A program made the translations under genes and the position numbers. The notes under the pieces were generated by a model. It saw nothing but the letters and a program-made list of their open reading frames with translations. It did not search any database and was not told where the DNA came from. From Pelomonas sp. Root1237 (GTDB lineage Bacteria > Pseudomonadota > Gammaproteobacteria > Burkholderiales > Burkholderiaceae_C): DNA of 64,000 bases. Location: positions 838,773 to 902,772 of the forward strand of contig NZ_LMDK01000016.1 in assembly GCF_001425055.1 (NCBI RefSeq), in the 5' to 3' direction. Positions 38,623 through 47,752 of the stretch are shown piece after piece (positions within the stretch are counted from its first letter, which is position 1; each line of letters starts with the position of its first letter).

Positions 38623-39255
38623 ATGCACATCACCAGCCTCTCAGCCAGCCCCAGCGAACGCTCGCGCTCCGCCTGGCTCACGCAGTTCGCGCTGACGCGC
38701 CTGGAAGGCCGCGCCACGCATCACGACGACATCCTCGTGCGCGAGCTGCCCGCCGCAGCGCTGCTGACGGCGGACCTGCAGGACCGGGCGATAGCCGCCG
38801 CCGTGCAGGCCGTCGAGCAGGCCGACCTGGTCGTCGTCGGCACACCCATCTACAAGGCGGCCTACAGCGGCCTGCTCAAGGTCTTCCTCGATCTGCTCCC
38901 GCCCGATGCGCTGCGAGGCAAGGTCGTGCTGCCGCTGGCCACGGGGGGCAGCGCGGCTCATTTCCTGGCACTGGACTATGCCCTCAAGCCCGTGCTGTCG
39001 GCCCTGGGCGCCCGCCATGTGCTCGACGGCGTATTCGCCACTGACGCTCAATTGCGCCGTCATGAGGCCGGCGGCTTCGTGCCGGAGCCCGATCTGATTG
39101 CACGGCTGGACCGTGCCCTCGCTCCGCTGACGCCACGAATGCGGAACTCGCCAGAGCCCACTCAGCTGTCGACGCCGCAAGGCCAGCTTCACCACCGCTT
39201 GTCTCCTCGCCTCCCGCACGGGACCGGCGACTTCATCCCGGCGCTCGGGCGCTGA
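38623..39255 (+). CDS. ssuE: NADPH-dependent FMN reductase, SsuE type
   Basis: A 210-residue flavodoxin-fold reductase that supplies reduced FMN to the SsuD monooxygenase. It has the family start ITSLSASPSERSRSAWL, VEQADLVVVGTPIYKAAYSG (the FMN loop), LPLATGGSAAHFLALDYALK and GARHVLDGVFATDAQ. The last 35 or so residues (from about 175) are an Arg/Pro-rich extension, not typical for SsuE. The final codons and the stop lie inside a strong hairpin, so the extension may simply be read-through into this element. Confidence 0.9.
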   Translation: MHITSLSASPSERSRSAWLTQFALTRLEGRATHHDDILVRELPAAALLTADLQDRAIAAAVQAVEQADLVVVGTPIYKAAYSGLLKVFLDLLPPDALRGKVVLPLATGGSAAHFLALDYALKPVLSALGARHVLDGVFATDAQLRRHEAGGFVPEPDLIARLDRALAPLTPRMRNSPEPTQLSTPQGQLHHRLSPRLPHGTGDFIPALGR

Positions 39256-39285
39256 TCGGGTGCGCCCGAGCGCCGGGATCTTTTT
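39235..39285 (+). terminator. 18-bp perfect hairpin with T-run between ssuE and ssuA
   Basis: The arms at 39235-39252 (ATCCCGGCGCTCGGGCGC) and 39262-39279 pair perfectly around a nine-base loop that includes the ssuE stop codon; CTTTTT follows at 39280-39285. This is a textbook intrinsic terminator. Yet ssuA starts 17 bases later and lies on the same strand, leaving no room for a full promoter after it. It may act as an attenuator or as a partial terminator that lowers downstream expression. Confidence 0.85.
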
Positions 39286-39301
39286 GCACAGGACGCTCTT
39301 C

Positions 39302-40267
39302 ATGCTTTTCCGCTCTCTTCGACATGTCCTTCGCTGGACCGCGCCGCTGCTGATCGCGGCTACCAGCCTGCACGCTTCTGCCCAGACAACGTTACGCATC
39401 GGCTTCCAGAAATCCGCCAGCCTGTTGACGCTGCAGAAGTCCTCGGGCTCGCTCGAGAAGAAGCTCAGCTCCCTCGGCGTCGCCGTGAAGTGGGTGGAGT
39501 TCCCGGCCGGCCCGCAGTTGCTCGAGGGCCTGAACGTCGGTGCCGTCGACGTGGGCTTTGTCGGCGAGGCGCCGCCCATCTTTGCGCAGGCCGCCGGCGC
39601 ACGCTTCGTCTACATCGGCTTTGATCCCGCCGCGCCCGAAGCCGAAGCCATCGTCGTGCCCAAGGATTCCGCCATCAGGACGCTGGCCGACCTGAAGGGC
39701 AAGAAGATCGCGCTGAACAAGGGCAGCAACGTGCACTACCTGCTCGTGAAGGCGCTGGAGAAGCAGGGCCTGAAGTACAGCGACGTGCAGCCCGTCTACC
39801 TGCCGCCGGCCGATGCACGCGCCGCCTTCGAGCGAGGTGCGGTGGATGCCTGGGTGATCTGGGACCCCTTCCTCGCCGCCGTCGAAAAGCAGAGCGGTGC
39901 GCGCCTGCTGCAGGACGGCCGCGGCCTGGTCAACAACTACGCCTACTACCTGGCCGAGCGTGGCTTCGCGCAGCAGCACCCGCAGGTCATCCAGGCGCTG
40001 TTTGACGACAACCAGGCCCAGGCCGCCTATGTAAAGGCCAACGTCAAGGCCGCGGCGGCTGTCATCGCGCCGCTGCAGGGACTGGAGCCCGAGGTCGTCG
40101 AGAAGAGCCTGACGCGCTACCAGTTCGGCGTGAAGCCGCTGACCCCGGCCGTCGCCGCCGAGCAGCAGAAGATCGCCGACGCCTTCCACGCCCTCGGCCT
40201 GATTCCCAAGCCCACCCGCGTCGCCGACGCGCTGCCCGCCACCACCGTTGCGGAGGCCGCGCGATGA
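39302..40267 (+). CDS. ssuA: sulfonate ABC transporter substrate-binding protein
   Basis: From the ATG at 39302 the protein has 321 residues, with a signal peptide (WTAPLLIAATSLHASAQ). It belongs to the SsuA group: [76 protein letters not shown]. It binds aliphatic sulfonates in the periplasm for SsuBC. It is one of two tandem copies; the second starts with a four-base overlap at 40264. It lies just after the hairpin that follows ssuE. Confidence 0.95.
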   Translation: MLFRSLRHVLRWTAPLLIAATSLHASAQTTLRIGFQKSASLLTLQKSSGSLEKKLSSLGVAVKWVEFPAGPQLLEGLNVGAVDVGFVGEAPPIFAQAAGARFVYIGFDPAAPEAEAIVVPKDSAIRTLADLKGKKIALNKGSNVHYLLVKALEKQGLKYSDVQPVYLPPADARAAFERGAVDAWVIWDPFLAAVEKQSGARLLQDGRGLVNNYAYYLAERGFAQQHPQVIQALFDDNQAQAAYVKANVKAAAAVIAPLQGLEPEVVEKSLTRYQFGVKPLTPAVAAEQQKIADAFHALGLIPKPTRVADALPATTVAEAAR

Positions 40268-41211
40268 GCGCCCACGCCACGCGCCGTGCGGCCATCGCCA
40301 TCCTGGCCACGACGGCCGCCGTCTGGACGCGCGCCAAGGCCGACGCACCCACGCAACTTCGCATTGGCTTCCAGAAGGGCTCGCTCAACCTCGCCCTGCT
40401 GAAGAGCTACGGTCTGCTGGAGCAGCGTTTGCCTGGCACCCGCATCCAGTGGACCGAGTTCCCCGCCGGCCCGCAGTTGCTGGAGGCCCTGGCACTGGGC
40501 AGCGTCGACCTCGGCGCCACCGGCGACGCGCCACCGGTGTTCGCGCAGGCCGCGGGCAAAGACGTTGTCTACGTGGGCGCCGAGCCGCCCAAGCCGGACA
40601 GCTCGGCCGTGCTCGTCAAGCCCGATTCGCCGCTGAAGACGCTGGCCGACCTGAAGGGCCGACGCGTGGCGCTGCAGAAGGGCAGCAGCGCCCACTTCCT
40701 GACCGTGCAGGCCGTGAAGAAGGCTGGTTTGGCCTGGGCCGACATCCAGCCTGTCTACCTGCCACCCGCCGACGCCCGCGCCGCCTTCGAGCGCGGCTCG
40801 GTGGACGCGTGGGCCGTGTGGGACCCCTACTACGCCGCCGCCGAGATCAGCGGCGAGCTGCGCGCGCTGGCCACCAGCCGCGGCCTGACGAGCAACAACA
40901 CCTTCTACTTGGCGTCGCGCGCGCTGAGCCAGCAGCCGGCCCTGGTGAAGACGCTGTTCCAGGCCCTGACCGACACCGACACGCGCGTGCGCACCGATCG
41001 CAAGGACGCGGTGCAGCGCTACGCCGAATTCGCCGGCCTGCCCGTGGCCATCGTGCAGCGCATGGTTGAGCGCCGCGGTGCCGCGCCCGTCGGACCGCTC
41101 ACGCCCGACCTGGTCCGCGAACAGCAACAGGTGGCCGACGCCTTCGCCGAGCTCGCGCTGATCCCCCGCCCCATCCGCGTTGCCGATGCCATTGCACAGG
41201 TGAAAGCATGA
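40264..41211 (+). CDS. second sulfonate substrate-binding protein (paralogue of SsuA)
   Basis: A 315-residue paralogue of the preceding protein. Shared blocks include [49 protein letters not shown] and [20 protein letters not shown]. They differ elsewhere (for example, [20 protein letters not shown]), so they are old duplicates. The signal region ([20 protein letters not shown]) is Arg-preceded, possibly Tat-like. Two binding proteins feeding one permease and ATPase would widen the range of sulfonates taken up. It overlaps both neighbours by four bases. Confidence 0.93.
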   Translation: MSAHATRRAAIAILATTAAVWTRAKADAPTQLRIGFQKGSLNLALLKSYGLLEQRLPGTRIQWTEFPAGPQLLEALALGSVDLGATGDAPPVFAQAAGKDVVYVGAEPPKPDSSAVLVKPDSPLKTLADLKGRRVALQKGSSAHFLTVQAVKKAGLAWADIQPVYLPPADARAAFERGSVDAWAVWDPYYAAAEISGELRALATSRGLTSNNTFYLASRALSQQPALVKTLFQALTDTDTRVRTDRKDAVQRYAEFAGLPVAIVQRMVERRGAAPVGPLTPDLVREQQQVADAFAELALIPRPIRVADAIAQVKA

Positions 41212-42380
41212 AGATCTTCTGGTTCATCCCCACCCACGGCGACAGCCGCTATCTCGGCAGCTCGCGCGGCGCCCGCGTGGCCGACCATGCCTACTTCAAG
41301 CAGATCGCCATTGCCGCCGACAGCCTCGGCTACGAGGGTGTGCTGCTGCCCACCGGCCGCAGCTGCGAAGACTCGTGGATCGTCGCGGCCAGCCTCATCG
41401 ACGCTACCAAGAACCTGAAGTTCCTTGTCGCGCTGCGGCCCGGCCTCGTCGCGCCGTCGCAGAGCGCCCGCATGGCCGCCACGCTGGACCGCCTCTCGGG
41501 CGGCCGCCTGCTCGTCAACCTTGTCACCGGCGGCGACCCCGACGAGCTGGCCGGCGACGGGCAGTTCCTCGATCACGCGGCGCGCTACGAGCAGAGCGCC
41601 GAGTTCATCCGCATCTGGCGCGAACTGCTGGCCCGCTCGCACACCGGCGAGCCGCTGGACCTGGATGGTGAGCATCTCAGCGTCAAGGGCGGCAAGGTGC
41701 TCTACCCGCCCATCAACAAGCCCTACCCGCCGGTGTTCTTCGGCGGCTCCTCAGGCCCGGCGCACGACCTGGCTGCGGATCAGGTCGACACCTACCTGAC
41801 CTGGGGCGAACCCCCGGCCGAGGTCGAGAAAAAACTCGCCGACGTGCGCGAACGCGCCGCGGCACGAGGCCGCCGCCTGCACTACGGCATCCGCCTGCAT
41901 GTCATCGTGCGCGAGACCGAAGATGAAGCCTGGCGCGCCGCCGGCGAGCTGCTGTCCGAGCTGGACGAAGCCACCGTCACCGCCGCCCAGGCGCGCTTCA
42001 AGACCATGGACTCGGTCGGCCAGCGCCGCATGGCCGAACTGCACGGTGGTCAGTTCAACAAGGCCGATGTGCGCCAGGGGCTGGAGATCGCGCCGAATCT
42101 GTGGGCCGGCGTGGGCCTGGTGCGCGGTGGCGCGGGCACGGCCCTGGTGGGCAGCCCGCAGCAGGTGGCGGACCGCATCAAGGAATACTCGGACATCGGC
42201 CTGGAGTACTTCATCCTCAGCGGCTATCCGCATCTGGACGAGGCCCACCGCTTTGCGGAACTGGTGTTCCCGCTGCTGCCGCTGGGCGTGCGCGAGAAGC
42301 TCACCGCGCCCGTGCTGACCGGCCCGTTCGGCGAAGTCGTGGCCAACAGCTACGTGCCCAAGGCCGTTTCCGCGAGCTGA
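41208..42380 (+). CDS. ssuD: FMNH2-dependent alkanesulfonate monooxygenase
   Basis: A 390-residue luciferase-like flavin monooxygenase that releases sulfite from alkanesulfonates, using FMNH2 made by SsuE. Family features include [20 protein letters not shown] at the start, [40 protein letters not shown], and [20 protein letters not shown]. The C-terminal half ([20 protein letters not shown]) is also typical. Length is normal. It overlaps the second binding protein by four bases and precedes ssuC by four bases. Confidence 0.96.
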   Translation: MKIFWFIPTHGDSRYLGSSRGARVADHAYFKQIAIAADSLGYEGVLLPTGRSCEDSWIVAASLIDATKNLKFLVALRPGLVAPSQSARMAATLDRLSGGRLLVNLVTGGDPDELAGDGQFLDHAARYEQSAEFIRIWRELLARSHTGEPLDLDGEHLSVKGGKVLYPPINKPYPPVFFGGSSGPAHDLAADQVDTYLTWGEPPAEVEKKLADVRERAAARGRRLHYGIRLHVIVRETEDEAWRAAGELLSELDEATVTAAQARFKTMDSVGQRRMAELHGGQFNKADVRQGLEIAPNLWAGVGLVRGGAGTALVGSPQQVADRIKEYSDIGLEYFILSGYPHLDEAHRFAELVFPLLPLGVREKLTAPVLTGPFGEVVANSYVPKAVSAS

Positions 42381-42384
42381 ACCG

Positions 42385-43149
42385 ATGTTGCGCCGCCTCA
42401 TCCCCTGGCTGCTGCCCGCAGCTCTCCTCGTCGCCTGGGAGATCGCCTCGCGCAGCGGGGTGCTGTCTGCGCGCATCCTGCCCGAGCCCGCCGCGGTGCT
42501 GGCCGCCTTCTGGCAGCTGCTGCGCTCGGGCGAATTGGCGCATCACGTCGCCGTCAGCACGGCGCGGGCCTTCTCGGCGCTGGCCATCGGCGGCGGCCTC
42601 GGCCTGTTGCTGGGCCTGCTGACCGGCACCTGGCGCGCGGCCGAGACGCTGCTGGACACGACGCTGCAGATGGTGCGCAACATCCCCGCGCTGGCCTTGA
42701 TCCCGCTGGTCATCCTGTGGTTCGGCATCGACGAAGCCGCCAAGCTGGTGCTGGTCGCCGTGGGTGTGTTCTTCCCGGTCTACCTCAACACCTTCCACGG
42801 CATCCGCAACGTCGACCGCGACCTCATCGAGATGGCGCGCAGCTACGGCCTGTCGGGCTTCCAGCTCTACCGGCAGGTCATCCTGCCCGGCGCCTTGCCG
42901 TCCATCCTCGTCGGCCTGCGCTTCTCGCTCGGGCTGATGTGGGTGCTGCTGATCGTCGCCGAGACGCTGTCGGCCCAGGCCGGCATCGGCTACCTGACGA
43001 TGAATGCGCGCGAATTCCTGCAGACCGACATCGTGCTGGTCGGCATCCTGCTCTACGCCGTGCTCGGCAAGCTGGCCGACGTCGTCGCGCGCGGGCTGGA
43101 GAAGGCCTGGCTGCCCTGGCACCGCGGCTATGCCGCCGAGGGGAACTGA
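42385..43149 (+). CDS. ssuC: sulfonate ABC transporter permease
   Basis: A 254-residue inner-membrane permease with about six helices. The EAA-type loop is seen in [20 protein letters not shown] and [40 protein letters not shown] is the conserved core helix region. It forms the channel for sulfonates with SsuB. It starts four bases after ssuD and ends two bases before ssuB. Confidence 0.95.
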   Translation: MLRRLIPWLLPAALLVAWEIASRSGVLSARILPEPAAVLAAFWQLLRSGELAHHVAVSTARAFSALAIGGGLGLLLGLLTGTWRAAETLLDTTLQMVRNIPALALIPLVILWFGIDEAAKLVLVAVGVFFPVYLNTFHGIRNVDRDLIEMARSYGLSGFQLYRQVILPGALPSILVGLRFSLGLMWVLLIVAETLSAQAGIGYLTMNAREFLQTDIVLVGILLYAVLGKLADVVARGLEKAWLPWHRGYAAEGN

Positions 43150-43151
43150 CC

Positions 43152-43940
43152 ATGTGGCTCACTGAATTCGACACGCCCGTGCTGCCGCGTGAGCCCGTGG
43201 TTGCCGATACGCCGGCGCGCAGCACCTCGCAGGGCCTGGCGCTGCAGTTGCGCGGCGTTGCCAAATCCTTCGGCACACGCCATGTGCTGCAGGACCTGGA
43301 CCTGACCGTCGCGCCGGGCGAGTTCGTCGCGCTGGTGGGCCGCAGCGGCTGCGGCAAGAGCACGCTGCTGCGGCTCATCGCCGGGCTGGACTCGCCGAGC
43401 GCCGGCCTCGTCGAAGCGGGAACGGCTGGCGAGCGCCGGCTGATGTTCCAGGACGCCCGCCTGCTGCCCTGGAAGCGCGTTGTCGACAACGTCGCGCTCG
43501 GCCTCGCCGGCCCCGATGCCAGGGACCGCGCGATGGAGGCACTGTCCCAGGTTGGCCTCGCCGGCCGCGGCAGCGACTGGCCGGCGACGCTGTCAGGCGG
43601 CCAGCGCCAGCGCGTGGCACTCGCCCGCGCTCTCGTGCACCGCCCTCGCCTGCTGCTGCTTGACGAGCCGTTGGGCGCGCTGGATGCGCTGACCCGGCTG
43701 GAGATGCACCGCCTCATCGAGCAGCTCTGGCGCCATCACGGCTTCACGGCCCTGCTCGTCACCCACGATGTCGCCGAGGCCGTGGCCCTGGCCGACCGCG
43801 TGCTGCTGATCGACCGTGGCGGCATCGCGCTGGATGCAACCGTCTCGCTGCCACGGCCGCGCTCGCGCACGGCGGCGGGGTTTGCGGAGCTGGAGGAGCG
43901 GGTGCTGCGGCAGATCGTCGGCCACCCGGCCTTGGCTTAG
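43152..43940 (+). CDS. ssuB: sulfonate ABC transporter ATP-binding protein
   Basis: A 262-residue ATPase starting at 43152. Walker A is GRSGCGKST, the signature [15 protein letters not shown], Walker [14 protein letters not shown], and the H-loop [12 protein letters not shown] short N-terminal extension (about 30 residues) precedes the ATPase. It powers uptake through SsuC. It is the last gene of the cluster; the convergent M23 gene follows after 29 bases, and no terminator was seen between them. Confidence 0.96.
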   Translation: MWLTEFDTPVLPREPVVADTPARSTSQGLALQLRGVAKSFGTRHVLQDLDLTVAPGEFVALVGRSGCGKSTLLRLIAGLDSPSAGLVEAGTAGERRLMFQDARLLPWKRVVDNVALGLAGPDARDRAMEALSQVGLAGRGSDWPATLSGGQRQRVALARALVHRPRLLLLDEPLGALDALTRLEMHRLIEQLWRHHGFTALLVTHDVAEAVALADRVLLIDRGGIALDATVSLPRPRSRTAAGFAELEERVLRQIVGHPALA

Positions 43941-43969
43941 CTGTCAGGGACTGAGCGAGTGGTGCTGGC

Positions 43970-44671
43970 TTAGCCGCCCGCAGAGCAAGGCCGCGAGCCG
44001 CGCAGCACGTTGTAGGGATTCACCGGCGCACCGCGCCACCAGCGTGGCTTCGGCTCGAGCTTGAAGATCGCCAGGTGCAGGTGCGGTGCACCGGCCGGCG
44101 AATTGCCGGTCAGGCCCACGTAGCCGACCAACTGGCAACGGCGCAGCGACTGGCCCTCCACCAGGCCCGGCGCGTAGCCGTCGAGGTGGGCGTAGTAGTA
44201 GGCGTAGCGCGACGCGGGGTCGAACTGGTAAACCGTGAGGCCGCCGCGCTGGCTGGTGAACAGCTTGGCCACCACGCCGTCTTCCACCGCCAGCACCGGT
44301 GTGCGCATCGGGGCCGGGATGTCCAGCGCCTCATGGGCACCTTTCGTGCGGCCGTCGCCGAAGGTATCCGTCAGGTTGGCAGCCCACACGCCAGGTAGCG
44401 GAATGGACAAATCGCGGCCCTGCAGGTCGGCGATGTCGGCAGGCGTGACGGCGACGTCCACCGGGCCTGACGCGGCTGTGACCGCCGTTGCAGGCCAGGA
44501 CGAAGGCACCGCGGGTGCCTCGACCCGCACCGCCGGCGCGGTCACCTGAGGTTGGACTGGCGGCGGCACTGGCGCGCGGCGCTCGCTGCAAGCGCTGGCG
44601 CAGGCCAGCAGCAAGGCCATTGCCGCGTGGGACGCGCCGTGGCGAGGCGGTAGGAGTGCCATTGCGTGCAA
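43970..44671 (-). CDS. M23-family peptidoglycan endopeptidase lipoprotein
   Basis: A 233-residue protein with a lipoprotein-like signal (AAMALLLACASACS). The M23 domain (about 105-215) has FGDGRTKGAHEALDIPAP with the first His and Asp metal ligands, YAYYYAHLDGYAP, and APHLHLAIF with the HxH pair. It should cut peptidoglycan cross-bridges in the periplasm. A Pro-rich stretch follows the lipobox. It is co-directional with the L,D-transpeptidase, 18 bases downstream of it, a sensible pair for wall remodelling. Confidence 0.9.
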   Translation of the reverse strand: MHAMALLPPRHGASHAAMALLLACASACSERRAPVPPPVQPQVTAPAVRVEAPAVPSSWPATAVTAASGPVDVAVTPADIADLQGRDLSIPLPGVWAANLTDTFGDGRTKGAHEALDIPAPMRTPVLAVEDGVVAKLFTSQRGGLTVYQFDPASRYAYYYAHLDGYAPGLVEGQSLRRCQLVGYVGLTGNSPAGAPHLHLAIFKLEPKPRWWRGAPVNPYNVLRGSRPCSAGG

Positions 44672-44689
44672 CCTGCCTTGCAGCCGAAG

Positions 44690-45718
44690 TCAGGGCCGAA
44701 TGTCGACCTCGAAGCCCGGTTTCACGAGCTTGGCCAGACGTTGCGCGTCCCAGTTCGTCATGTGGATGCAGCCATTGGTTTCCTCGCGGCCCAACTGCGC
44801 GGGGTTCGGCGTGCCGTGGATGCCCCAGTGCGGTTTGCTCAGCCCCAGCCACGTGTTGCCGACAGGGTTGTTGGGGCCGGGCGCGACCTCCGCCTTCTGC
44901 GCGTCCTTGGCTGCGTTCTTCAGCAGCGCCGGGTTGTACGTGAAGGTCGGGTTCGGCACCTCGCTGACGATCTTCAGCACACCCAGCGGCAACGGGTCCT
45001 GCGGCCCGCCGATGCTGATCGGGAACGCCCCCAGCACCTTGCGATCGGCGCCGAGCACCCACAGGGTCTTGGCCCTCTTCTCGATCTCGATCCTGACCGC
45101 GGCGCCGCCGACCGGCGGGCGCGCGGAGACGTCGGGCACGATCAACTCGTCGCCGGCCTTGAAATCCTTCGCCCGGCCACGATTGAGCGACGCAAGCATC
45201 GACTCGCTGAGATGGAAGCGCTCCGCCAGCGCCTCGCCGACGGTTTCGTAGTCCAGCGACTTCAGCTTGGCGCGCTCGGCCATGTCGGCGGGTGTGCGGG
45301 TGTAGGGGCCGGCCACGTCCTTGTCGGTGATGGTGTAGGTCGCGAACGCACCGCCCGTATCGCCCTGTTCCAGCGCCTTTGCGGTGGCCGCGTCGAGCCG
45401 GCCGCTGACCTTCAGGCCCCTGGCTCGCTGAAACGCGATCAGCGCGCGTTGCAGGTTTCGCCCCTGGTGGCCATCGATCTCGCCCGGTGAGAACCACGCC
45501 CGATCCAGAAGCACCTGGGCGCGGGCAACCGCGTGGGCACCCACCGCGTGACCGTGTCCAGGCACCAGCGACGCAGCGTTGAACGCCTCCAGCGTCTGCG
45601 GTGCCGCCGACGGGGTGGCGCGGGCGCGGTGCGTGGCGGCCACGCCCGGCGACGCGACGCAGGCGCAACACAGCAGCGCGGCAGCCATCTTCAGCGGTGA
45701 AATTGGCAAGGTCGGCAT
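44690..45718 (-). CDS. L,D-transpeptidase (YkuD domain) with peptidoglycan-binding domain
   Basis: A 342-residue exported protein. The signal peptide is ALLCCACVASPGVAA. An N-terminal PGBD-type domain (about 65-115, DRAWFSPGEIDGHQGRNLQR) and a LysM-like segment (FHLSESMLASLNRG... VPDVS, about 165-200) bind peptidoglycan. The YkuD domain (about 208-340) has GIHGTPNPAQLGREETNGCI with the catalytic Cys and the following HMTNWDA. The NGC in place of the more common SxGC is seen in other YkuD proteins. It should form 3-3 cross-links or attach proteins to the wall. It is followed by the M23 gene. Confidence 0.92.
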   Translation of the reverse strand: MPTLPISPLKMAAALLCCACVASPGVAATHRARATPSAAPQTLEAFNAASLVPGHGHAVGAHAVARAQVLLDRAWFSPGEIDGHQGRNLQRALIAFQRARGLKVSGRLDAATAKALEQGDTGGAFATYTITDKDVAGPYTRTPADMAERAKLKSLDYETVGEALAERFHLSESMLASLNRGRAKDFKAGDELIVPDVSARPPVGGAAVRIEIEKRAKTLWVLGADRKVLGAFPISIGGPQDPLPLGVLKIVSEVPNPTFTYNPALLKNAAKDAQKAEVAPGPNNPVGNTWLGLSKPHWGIHGTPNPAQLGREETNGCIHMTNWDAQRLAKLVKPGFEVDIRP

Positions 45719-46067
45719 GGCGGGCTCACGAGGTGGGTCGATTCACCGCACCGTACCGAGGTCACCGCGCCGCACGTGTAGGCCGATGCCTGGAACCACT
45801 ACCAATAATTGACGACGTGAACCGCTGCCCGCGAGGCTGGATGACCGCTGCGCGCCCTACATCGGGCATCGAAGGAGCGGCGAAGTCCGATGAGTCGATG
45901 ACTGCTTCATGCCGCGCACCCTGAACCTGGCCCTTTGACGCGAGCGACGGCAACCGCTGCAGCACCGACGGCGGATTCAGGCTGATTGCCGCCGTTCGCC
46001 GCAAAGCTTGCTAACCGGCAGATGGAGCGACTCAAAGCGAAAGACGCAGATGAACCGATTCCAAACG
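45719..46067. other. gap without a supported gene
   Basis: About 350 bases between the L,D-transpeptidase start and the next candidate. It is less GC-rich than its surroundings. Short frames on both strands (for example 45762-46004 minus and 46008-46232 plus) have no good start site or family likeness, so I do not call them. It should include the promoter of the transpeptidase-M23 pair. Confidence 0.5.
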
Positions 46068-46400
46068 TCAGAACCGGTAGCAGTGCCCCGGCTGAGAGTC
46101 GCCACCATTGACCTGCGCACCATGGGCCGCAACAGTCGCGCCGGGATAGGCGCCGTTCTGACAGGCGATCAGCGCATCACGACTGCCTTCGACGCCCCGC
46201 TCGACTATGGATTTTCGCGGCTCAAGACGTAGTCCGCGATGTTCGGATGCCGCTGGGGCGTCGCTTGGTTTGGTGGTCGCGAACGCCCGAGCAGGAGAGC
46301 GGGGCAGCTTGAGGTTTAAGGGTACCGGGCTGGCGCCAGCGGCGTCATCGCCGGGCGCCGCGATGCAGTAAAGAGGTGCGGCCAGCGCGGCCAGCAGCAT
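46068..46400 (-). CDS. possible small exported protein
   Basis: A frame of up to 208 codons (from 46694), of which only the part from the ATG at 46400 looks like a protein: MLLAALAAPLYCIAAPGDDA is a signal peptide, followed by a Pro/Arg-rich region (SPVPLNLKLPRSPARAFAT) and a Cys pair (LIACQNGAYPG and PGHCYRF). It is 110 residues. A GTG at 46415 is another start option. No family was recognised and the ribosome site is weak, so this is a low-confidence call. Confidence 0.35.
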   Translation of the reverse strand: MLLAALAAPLYCIAAPGDDAAGASPVPLNLKLPRSPARAFATTKPSDAPAASEHRGLRLEPRKSIVERGVEGSRDALIACQNGAYPGATVAAHGAQVNGGDSQPGHCYRF

Positions 46401-46675
46401 CGCTGAGCTGCGCACACCAGACAGCGAACCGGACAAGCGGCCTGCGAAGGGTAGAAACAACTGCTTTGAAGACGCCACGCCTAGCATGTCGGGATTGTGG
46501 CCAGTGTCCGATCCATCCGCGAGCCATGCTGTTGACCTTGCCGTCCCGAGCCGTAGCCAGACTGTCCGCAGAAGGTGAAAAGAGCCAACGGAGACAAACG
46601 GTTCGCGCTCTACGATTTTGGATAGGTCGCGAGTGCGCGTTCCTACCTTCGTCGGTTCATAGCCCTGGAGCCTGA

Positions 46676-47497
46676 ATGTTCTCTCGCCAAACACTTCTCG
46701 TTCTGTTGAGCGCCGCAGCGTTCACCGGAATTGCGCATGGTGCGCCATGCAAGACGACTGTCGATATTCCCCAGCGCCTGCGTGACAGCTCTCTGCTCCT
46801 ATTGGGCGAACTGCACGGCACGCGCCAGATACCGGATTTCGTAAGCGCCTATGTCTGCAACTTGGCTGCTCAGGCGAGAAGCGTGGCGCTCGCGCTCGAA
46901 TGGCCAGAGGAAAACCAAGCGGCAATCGACGCTTTCCTTGATAGCGATGGCCGGGGCGGTGCACGCAAGGCGTTGTTCGGTTCCCGCGATTGGTCAAAGC
47001 CCGCGCATGAACAGGATGGGCGTACCAGCATGGCCATGCTTGTGCTGCTCGATGAGGTGCGGCAGCACAACAAAGCCACGCCGACTCGCAAGATCACTGT
47101 CCGCGCGATCGACGGGGACGACCTGACGATGAGCCGCAACGTCCGTGCGCTGACCGCTACGGGGCTTTTCTCTCACGTCGTCGTGCTGACGGGAGACCTC
47201 CACACCAGTTTGGCCAAAGGCAACATGTTCGATCCGGCCATGGAGCCCATGGGCTTTCTGCTACGTGACCTCCGCCCGATTTCCCTCGTGGCGGAGTACG
47301 ACCAAGGGACGGCCTGGAACTGCGCCGCCAGCCAGTGTGAGCCGCATGTAGTGCTATCCATGCCGACGCAGCGAGGCGCGCGGTATTCAATTTCGTTGCG
47401 GCCACCGAAAGATCGGCTCGGCTACGACGGCAGCTTCTACGTGGGGAGGATCGACGCTTCGCCTCCGGCCGTTTTGCCCACCGCCGCAAACGATTGA
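46676..47497 (+). CDS. exported ChaN/Tiki-superfamily-like protein
   Basis: A 273-residue protein with a signal peptide (LLVLLSAAAFTGIAHGA). The block LLLLGELHGTRQIPDFVSAY matches the opening motif of the Tiki/ChaN and erythromycin-esterase-like superfamily (Glu and His acting on metal or substrate). VALALEWPEENQAAIDAFLD carries the next Glu, and VVVLTGDLHTSLAKGNMF the second His-containing motif. Functions in the superfamily include haem binding and hydrolysis; none can be chosen here. It is in a slightly less GC-rich stretch and stands alone. Confidence 0.75.
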   Translation: MFSRQTLLVLLSAAAFTGIAHGAPCKTTVDIPQRLRDSSLLLLGELHGTRQIPDFVSAYVCNLAAQARSVALALEWPEENQAAIDAFLDSDGRGGARKALFGSRDWSKPAHEQDGRTSMAMLVLLDEVRQHNKATPTRKITVRAIDGDDLTMSRNVRALTATGLFSHVVVLTGDLHTSLAKGNMFDPAMEPMGFLLRDLRPISLVAEYDQGTAWNCAASQCEPHVVLSMPTQRGARYSISLRPPKDRLGYDGSFYVGRIDASPPAVLPTAAND

Positions 47498-47752
47498 GTT
47501 GAATGGCTTGCAAGAACGGCCGTCGCCCTTTCTCGCGCTCGGGCTGAGCGGCGGCAATCGCATGCCGGCACGACCGTCTCCGTCGCGCCCGGTGCTCGGA
47601 CCAGGCAACATGGCACCATCGAGGCCGGGCAGGTCAACGTGGGGACGTCCATCAAATGATTTGGATGAGAGCCGCCGCTGACCGGCGGGTCAGACGTCGA
47701 TCGTTGCTGGTCAAGCCTGGCCTGTGACTATGTTTTGGTTCAAATGGATTAA

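Noticed and set aside
46008-46232. 74-codon plus-strand frame
   Set aside because: Weak start site, no family likeness and overlap with a competing minus-strand frame; evidence too thin to call.
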